Assembly (NCBI GenBank): GCA_030681595.1
Contig: JAUXSB010000008.1
Span: 153,587 to 190,713, forward strand
Reading direction: 5' to 3'
Length of the DNA stretch: 37,127 nt
From: Candidatus Omnitrophota bacterium
GTDB taxonomy: Bacteria; Omnitrophota; Gorgyraeia; Ghiorseimicrobiales; Ghiorseimicrobiaceae
This document shows positions 32,471 to 37,127 of the stretch, piece by piece; positions within the stretch are counted from its first letter, which is position 1; each line of letters begins with the position of its first letter. A model generated the notes under the pieces. The model searched no databases, was not told the DNA's origin, and saw nothing but the letters and a program-made list of their open reading frames with translations. A program made the translations under genes and the position numbers.

Positions 32471-33646
32471 ATGTTAAGGAAGGCAAAAATTTTACGCATC
32501 ATTGCCCGGCTTAATATCGGCGGGCCATCAATAAATGCCGTACTTCTTACTGCCGGCTTAAGCGAAGAACATTTTGAATCTTTGCTTGTAACAGGAAAGG
32601 TGGGCGCTAACGAAGGGGACATGGCTTATTTAGCCGAAGAGAAAAAAATAAAGCCGGTGTTCGTTAAATATTTTCAGCGCAGTATAAATCTGTTTAAGGA
32701 CCTAGTAACTCTTTTAAAAATATATAAAATAATTTTAAGGTTTAAACCCGATATTGTCCATACTCATACAGCAAAGGCAGGGGTTTTAGGCAGGCTGGCA
32801 GCGATAATATTTAATTTGTTCAATAGAAAAAAAATAAAAATAGTGCATACTTTCCATGGGCATGTTTTGAGCGGATATTTTAGCAGGTTTTCGACAATAT
32901 TTTTTGTATGGGTTGAAAAAATTCTGGCGCGATTTACCGATTTGATTGTAGCTGTCAGCGATGAGGTTAAAAAAGATATATTGTCCTTGAGGATCGGCGA
33001 TGAAACGAAGATGAAAGTTATTTATTTGGGATTTGAATTGGATAAATTCTTAGATATTAAACACAGAAAAAATCCCGCGGTATCAAATATCGGTATAATC
33101 GGCAGGTTAGTCCCTATAAAAAATCATAAGATGTTCATTGACGCCGCGAAATTGTTATTAACCGAACCCCGAACCCCGAACCCCGAACCCCGATTTTTTA
33201 TTATCGGCGATGGAGAATTGCGGCAAGAACTAGAGGGATATGCCGAAAAGCTGGGTATTGATAATAGAGTTGAGTTTCTGGGTTGGCAGAAAGATTTAAC
33301 AAGGGTATATGAAAACTTAGATATTGTTGTTTTGACATCTTTGAATGAAGGTACGCCGGTTTCTTTAATTGAGGCATTGGCTTCGGGTTGCGCGGTAATC
33401 GCCACAGATGTAGGGGGTGTTAAAGATATTATCGGCAGGCAGGTTTTTCCGGAAATAGCGGAGAATGGCATATTAGTTAGACCTAACGACAGGGTTGGTT
33501 TTAGCGATGGGCTTAAACTGTTGTTAGGCGATGAAAGATTAAGGCTCGGGCTTGCTACTTCCGGCCGAGAATTTGTACGCAATAAGTTCAGCAGCAAAAG
33601 GTTGATAAACGACATGGAAATGCTGTATAATAATTTGTTAGCGTAG
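32471..33646 (+). CDS. GT4 glycosyltransferase with internal heptamer array
   Basis: A 391-residue GT-B enzyme: RIIARLNIGGPSINAVLL at the start, DIVHTHTAKAGVLGRLAA and FHGHVLSGYFS on the acceptor side, GIIGRLVPIKNHKMFIDAA and NEGTPVSLIEALASGCAVIATDVGG at the donor site. This last block has the EX7E-type glutamate of retaining GT4 enzymes. Residues about 231-242 (TEPRTPNPEPR) are encoded by four copies of the 7-base unit GAACCCC, in the surface loop before the FFIIGDGELR strand where relatives have an unrelated loop. The gene starts 7 bases after asnB. Sugar unknown. Confidence 0.9.
   Translation: MLRKAKILRIIARLNIGGPSINAVLLTAGLSEEHFESLLVTGKVGANEGDMAYLAEEKKIKPVFVKYFQRSINLFKDLVTLLKIYKIILRFKPDIVHTHTAKAGVLGRLAAIIFNLFNRKKIKIVHTFHGHVLSGYFSRFSTIFFVWVEKILARFTDLIVAVSDEVKKDILSLRIGDETKMKVIYLGFELDKFLDIKHRKNPAVSNIGIIGRLVPIKNHKMFIDAAKLLLTEPRTPNPEPRFFIIGDGELRQELEGYAEKLGIDNRVEFLGWQKDLTRVYENLDIVVLTSLNEGTPVSLIEALASGCAVIATDVGGVKDIIGRQVFPEIAENGILVRPNDRVGFSDGLKLLLGDERLRLGLATSGREFVRNKFSSKRLINDMEMLYNNLLA
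33164..33193 (+). repeat. GAACCCC heptamer tandem array inside a GT4 gene
   Basis: Four perfect copies of GAACCCC plus a partial GA, within codons for residues about 231-241 of the GT4 enzyme. Seven is not a multiple of three, so gain or loss of one copy would shift the frame. Confidence 0.9.
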
Positions 33647-33704
33647 GGCGTATAGCGTTTAGCGCATAGTTAATAAAATAATAGACGCTATCTACTAAAC
33701 GCTA
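33641..33704 (+). repeat. Heptamer-like repeat and 10-base inverted repeat between genes
   Basis: At 33641-33668 four imperfect 7-base units appear (GCGTAGG, GCGTATA, GCGTTTA, GCGCATA). TAGCGTTTAG (33653-33662) is matched by the inverted CTAAACGCTA (33695-33704), so the copies face each other across 32 bases. A run of A follows on this strand, so as a terminator it would serve only the minus strand, where nothing is coded. Confidence 0.6.
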
Positions 33705-33723
33705 AAAAAGGGGATAGACACAT

Positions 33724-34692
33724 ATGAAATGTTTAATTACTGGCGGAGCAGGTTTTATCGGTTCGCATCTGGCGGATAAATTAATTGGGGCAGGCAACTA
33801 TGTTGTGGCTTTAGATAATTTATCTACAGGCAGGTATGAGAATATAGCGCATTTATCAGGCAACAGTAATTTTAAGATAGTGGTCGGCAGCATTCTGGAT
33901 GAAAAGATAGTGGATAAATTAGTAGATGAGGCGGATGTGGTTTTTCATCTGGCGGCGGCTGTAGGAGTTGATTTAATAGTGAAACGTCCGCTTGAATCAA
34001 TGACTACGAATATTAAAGGAAGCGAAACGGTGCTTGAGGCGGCGTACAGGTACCACAAGAAAATCCTGATTGCATCTACTTCCGAGATATACGGCAAAAA
34101 CGTTAACGGGCCCCTGAAGGAAGAGGACGATAGGATTTTAGGCTCTCCCTTAAAAAGCCGCTGGAGCTATTCTACTGCTAAAGCAATAGACGAGATTCTC
34201 GCCTATATTTATTGTAAAGAAAAGGGGTTGCCGACAATAATAGTGCGGCTATTTAATACTGTGGGGCCACGCCAGACTGGCGCTTACGGCATGGTTATTC
34301 CCAGGTTTGTGGTGCAGGCTATTGAAAACAAAGATATCACAGTTTTTGGAGACGGCAAGCAATCGCGGTGCTTTTTGCATGTGGGAGATGTTGTGGATGC
34401 TTTATCAAAGCTAATGAATACATCTGCCGCGATAGGGGAAGTTTTTAATATCGGCAGCCAAGAAGAGATTACCATTAAGGGATTGGCCGAACGCATAATA
34501 GAAATGACAGGCAGCAAATCAAAAATTATTTATATACCTTATGATAAAGCCTATGAGCAGGGTTTTGAGGATATGCAACGGCGCATACCGGATACAGGCA
34601 AGATAAAAAAACTTATTGGTTTTAAGCCGACCATTGGTTTAGAAGGGATAATCAAAGACGTAATTTCCTATTTTAGCAAACCGAATAAATAA
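33724..34692 (+). CDS. SDR epimerase/dehydratase acting on a nucleotide sugar
   Basis: A 322-residue extended SDR. The NAD-binding motif is ITGGAGFIGSH (residues 5-15); the catalytic pair is Tyr149 and Lys153 in WSYSTAKAIDE with the serine/threonine of ASTSEIYG. RLFNTVGPRQTGAYGMVIP and VFGDGKQSRCFLHVGDV match the substrate side of GalE/UDP-glucuronate-decarboxylase-like enzymes. It would convert a UDP- or GDP-sugar for this pathway; epimerase, decarboxylase and dehydratase cannot be separated by eye. AAAAAGGGGATAG is the Shine-Dalgarno, eight bases before the ATG. Confidence 0.88.
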   Translation: MKCLITGGAGFIGSHLADKLIGAGNYVVALDNLSTGRYENIAHLSGNSNFKIVVGSILDEKIVDKLVDEADVVFHLAAAVGVDLIVKRPLESMTTNIKGSETVLEAAYRYHKKILIASTSEIYGKNVNGPLKEEDDRILGSPLKSRWSYSTAKAIDEILAYIYCKEKGLPTIIVRLFNTVGPRQTGAYGMVIPRFVVQAIENKDITVFGDGKQSRCFLHVGDVVDALSKLMNTSAAIGEVFNIGSQEEITIKGLAERIIEMTGSKSKIIYIPYDKAYEQGFEDMQRRIPDTGKIKKLIGFKPTIGLEGIIKDVISYFSKPNK

Positions 34693-34694
34693 TC

Positions 34695-36539
34695 ATGCAG
34701 CCTATTTACTATAAACTATTTTTTTACTCTTTTTTTCTATCTTTTATTATCACGCCATTGATTCGTTATCTGGCGCTTAAGTTTAATTTTGTTTCATACC
34801 CCAAAGAAGACCGTTGGCATAAGAAGCCCACGGCTATTTTTGGCGGGGTAGCCATATTTATCGCAGCCGTAATCCCGCTATTTTTTATAGCGGATTTTGG
34901 TAACCGCCAGCTTTCCGGTTTTATTTTAGGCATATTTATAATGTTTATCTGCGGCATAATAGACGATATCAAAAAATTAGCGCCTCAGGTAAAAATATTA
35001 TTTCAGATAGTCGCAAGTTGTGTAATAATTTATTTTGGGATTAGCATTAAAATAAATCCTGTTTACTTTTCTAGTTTGCCGGATGTCGCGGCTAAATTGA
35101 TTGATTTACTGGTTATTCCTCTTACTATACTCTGGGTGGTGGGCATCACTAATGCTTTTAATTTGTTGGATAATATGGACGGCCTTGCCGTAGGGATAGC
35201 CGCGATATCTTCGCTTATGCTATTTTTTTCAGGAATATTCATCGGCAGTGTTAATATCCCGATTATCGCCATAGGGTTGGCAGGCGCCTGCTTTGGTTTT
35301 TTGCCTTATAATTTTAATCCAGCCAAGATATTTATGGGCGATTCAGGCAGTATGTTTTTGGGATTTTGCCTATCTTCAGTTGCCTTAATGGGCACGGGTG
35401 CCAGGACGTTTTCGAACCTATTAATTACTTTAGCCATACCGCTGCTTATCTTAGTTGTTCCGATATTCGATACGGCATTAGTTACGCTTATGCGTAGTTT
35501 TAACGGTAAATCGATACTAAAAGGCGGCAAAGACCATGCTTCTCATCGGCTTGTGGCTTTAGGGCTATCGGAAAAAAAGACGGTACTCCTTTTGTACCTT
35601 GTAAGTATATTGTTTGGCGTGATTGCTTTGGCTTATTCAAAACTTGACGCGCTAGTTGTTTCTATCTTGGCAATTTTAACCCTGATTGTGCTTTTATTTT
35701 TCGGAAAGTTTCTCTGCGAGGTAAAGTCTTATCCGACGAATGAAGGGATGGCTGCCGCGCGTAATGGAAAAATAAAAGAAGAGAAAGTTATCTTAAATAC
35801 AGTAATACTCCATAAAGGAAAAATTTTAGAAATATTGGTTGATTTTTTGCTTATCTGTATTTCGTATTATTCGGCGTATCTATTGCGTTTTGAGGGAGTT
35901 TTGTCTGACCATAATTACTACCTTCTCAAGACTACTTTACCATGGATTATCGTTATAAAGCTTGTATGTTTCTACTATTTTAATCTTTATGGCGGTATAT
36001 GGCATTTTACAGGCATGAGTGATTTTGTTTCCGTGTTTAAGGCGGTTACTATCGGGTCTGCGCTGAGCACGCTATATATTACTTTCGCGGACAGATTTAA
36101 AGACCACTCTAGGGTTATAATTATATTGGACTGGATGTTGACAGTTTTTTTCATATCTTTTGCCAGATTTATCTATCGTTTTCTGCAGGAGTATTTTTAT
36201 GGGTATAAACAAGGCAAGCGGATTTTGATTTTTGGAGCCGGTGCTTGCGGTGAATTATTTTTAAGGGAAATAAAATATAATAAAATACTTAATTACAAGC
36301 CCGTTGGCTTTATCGATGATGATAAAAAAAAGAATGGTAAAGCTATACATGGGTTAAAAATATTAGGCGCACGAAAAGATTTGGGGCGCTTTATAAAAGA
36401 AGAGAATATTGAGGAGGTAATCATAACGGTACCTTCTTTAGGCAAAGAAAGCTGCAGTGATATCTTGGAAACCTGCAGCCGGCTTAATATCGTGTGTAGA
36501 AGTATTACGAAAATAATGGATATTGAAAGATGGGCTTAA
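34695..36539 (+). CDS. Fusion of WecA/MraY-type phosphoglycosyl transferase and CapD/WbpM N-terminal half
   Basis: A 614-residue protein. Residues 1-340 form the polytopic glycan-initiating transferase (WecA/TagO/RgpG group): IIDDIKK with Asp90-Asp91, NLLDNMDGLAVG (156-167), FMGDSGSM (213-220) and the HASHR loop (281-285). After a linker of about 35 residues come four membrane helices and a Rossmann domain (KRILIFGAGACGE, about 508-520, FIDDDKKKNG) matching the membrane and CoA-binding-like regions of CapD/WbpM/PglF. The catalytic SDR half of those dehydratases is missing; the protein ends at MDIERWA, where that domain would begin. It begins 3 bases after the SDR gene. The first half should attach a sugar-1-phosphate to undecaprenyl phosphate. 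Confidence 0.88.
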   Translation: MQPIYYKLFFYSFFLSFIITPLIRYLALKFNFVSYPKEDRWHKKPTAIFGGVAIFIAAVIPLFFIADFGNRQLSGFILGIFIMFICGIIDDIKKLAPQVKILFQIVASCVIIYFGISIKINPVYFSSLPDVAAKLIDLLVIPLTILWVVGITNAFNLLDNMDGLAVGIAAISSLMLFFSGIFIGSVNIPIIAIGLAGACFGFLPYNFNPAKIFMGDSGSMFLGFCLSSVALMGTGARTFSNLLITLAIPLLILVVPIFDTALVTLMRSFNGKSILKGGKDHASHRLVALGLSEKKTVLLLYLVSILFGVIALAYSKLDALVVSILAILTLIVLLFFGKFLCEVKSYPTNEGMAAARNGKIKEEKVILNTVILHKGKILEILVDFLLICISYYSAYLLRFEGVLSDHNYYLLKTTLPWIIVIKLVCFYYFNLYGGIWHFTGMSDFVSVFKAVTIGSALSTLYITFADRFKDHSRVIIILDWMLTVFFISFARFIYRFLQEYFYGYKQGKRILIFGAGACGELFLREIKYNKILNYKPVGFIDDDKKKNGKAIHGLKILGARKDLGRFIKEENIEEVIITVPSLGKESCSDILETCSRLNIVCRSITKIMDIERWA

Positions 36540-37127
36540 TTGTTATTGATAAGATTATTATGTTTTTTTTATGCCTGATGATTTTTTTTCTGCCGATTTC
36601 TAAAGCAGTTATAGAAGTTTCGGCAACTATTTGCATAATCGGCTGGGCCATAAAGCGTATTCTGATTTTCACCCGAGATTATGAAGGTATGTTTAAAGCG
36701 GCAAAAAAATTTCTCATTAGCGATTTTTCATTAGGCCAGTCTATTTTTTTATTTATCATGGCTAATTTGATGGCGGTTGTGTTTAGCTCAAATCCCGCTT
36801 TAAGCATAAATGCCTTTTTTTTAAAACTTATGGAGTATGTCTTAATATTCATTATTGTCGTTGATGTTGTTAATACAAAAAAGCGCTTTAATCTGGTTGT
36901 TTGTGTTTTATTGTTTTCTTTGTTATTTATTGGCCTGGATGGTTTTTTCCAGGTTATTGCTAAGTATGATTTATTCCGCCACAGGAAATTATTTCAAAGC
37001 AGGGTTACGGCATCTTTTATCAACCCAAATGATTTAGGCTCATATCTAATTACGCTAATACCTCTGGTTTTGTCGATGATTTTCGTTAATTTTAATAAAA
37101 AGGTTAAGGTATTATTACTAATTACCG
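36530..37127 (+). CDS. O-antigen ligase/polymerase (Wzy_C family), 3' end cut by window edge
   Basis: The frame is open from ATG 36530 (overlapping the previous gene by 10 bases; ATG 36560 is an alternative) to the last base, giving 199 visible residues with about six membrane helices. GLDGFFQVIAKYDLFRHRK followed by RVTASFINPNDLGSYL is the well-known block of Wzy_C/WaaL proteins preceding the large periplasmic loop. The protein would join a finished glycan to lipid A or another acceptor, or polymerise repeat units. Only the first half is present. A short frame at 36855-37037 on the same strand is a shadow of it. Confidence 0.85.
   Translation, partial: MGLIVIDKIIMFFLCLMIFFLPISKAVIEVSATICIIGWAIKRILIFTRDYEGMFKAAKKFLISDFSLGQSIFLFIMANLMAVVFSSNPALSINAFFLKLMEYVLIFIIVVDVVNTKKRFNLVVCVLLFSLLFIGLDGFFQVIAKYDLFRHRKLFQSRVTASFINPNDLGSYLITLIPLVLSMIFVNFNKKVKVLLLIT

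Noticed and set aside
33164-33193. CRISPR-like array
   Set aside because: The units are seven bases, contiguous and without spacers. I saw no CRISPR array anywhere in the window.
36563-36590. Two T-runs of about eight bases near the start of the ligase gene
   Set aside because: They encode Phe-rich membrane helix residues; nothing but length suggests a switch.
36855-37037. Separate 60-codon gene near the right edge
   Set aside because: It lies wholly within the Wzy_C-type gene in another frame.
1-37127. tRNA or rRNA genes
   Set aside because: No cloverleaf-like or conserved rRNA segments were noticed by eye on either strand; this is not an exhaustive search.

Overview
This window is one long, almost uninterrupted run of plus-strand genes for making, modifying and exporting a surface polysaccharide or glycolipid. 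The DNA is AT-rich by eye, genes are packed with 4-26 base overlaps, and most starts are ATG with occasional TTG. Nothing here names the species. The mix of B12-binding radical SAM proteins, polyprenyl-phosphate-sugar dependent GT-C enzymes, a DUF4330 protein and heptameric repeats reminds me of uncultivated Gram-negative lineages such as Omnitrophota. That is an impression, not a result.

Layout. (1) 1-6776: a GT2 glycosyltransferase cut by the window edge, a nitrilase-type amidohydrolase beside an N-acetyl-sugar amidotransferase (PP-loop), a UPF0104/AglD-like integral membrane protein, a GT-C membrane glycosyltransferase, an unknown membrane-anchored protein and a radical SAM/SPASM enzyme. 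(2) 6801-15498: a polyprenyl-phosphate sugar synthase (GT2), two B12-binding radical SAM proteins, a second SPASM enzyme, a methyltransferase and two GT-C enzymes. (3) 15512-20614: three GT4 glycosyltransferases (two are tandem paralogues), a zinc-ribbon methyltransferase and a transglutaminase-fold protein that lacks its catalytic residues. (4) 20600-23802: a clear promoter with a palindromic operator, a GbsR/MarR-type regulator, a decayed radical SAM gene, an MsbA-like ABC exporter and a second decayed gene. (5) 23804-28764: a Wzx-like flippase, an IS3 orfA remnant, a third B12-binding radical SAM gene, a decayed partial copy of the next gene, and a GT4-DUF218 fusion. (6) 28800-37127: a three-repeat DUF4330 protein, an unknown two-TM protein, a glutamine-dependent asparagine synthase-like enzyme, a GT4 containing a GAACCCC heptamer array, an SDR epimerase/dehydratase, a fusion of a WecA/MraY-type phosphoglycosyl transferase with the front half of a CapD/WbpM dehydratase, and the start of an O-antigen ligase/polymerase (Wzy_C type).

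How they may work together (inference). The WecA-like enzyme starts a glycan on undecaprenyl phosphate. The GT4 enzymes extend it in the cytoplasm. The flippase or the ABC transporter moves it across the membrane. GT-C enzymes, fed by polyprenyl-phosphate sugars made by the GT2 proteins, decorate it outside, and the ligase-like protein polymerises or attaches it. The amidotransferases and the five intact radical SAM enzymes would install unusual modifications. That modification chemistry is the most likely place for something undescribed. The 20.6-26.9 kb stretch is the scarred part of the locus, with two decayed genes, an IS remnant and a chimeric junction.
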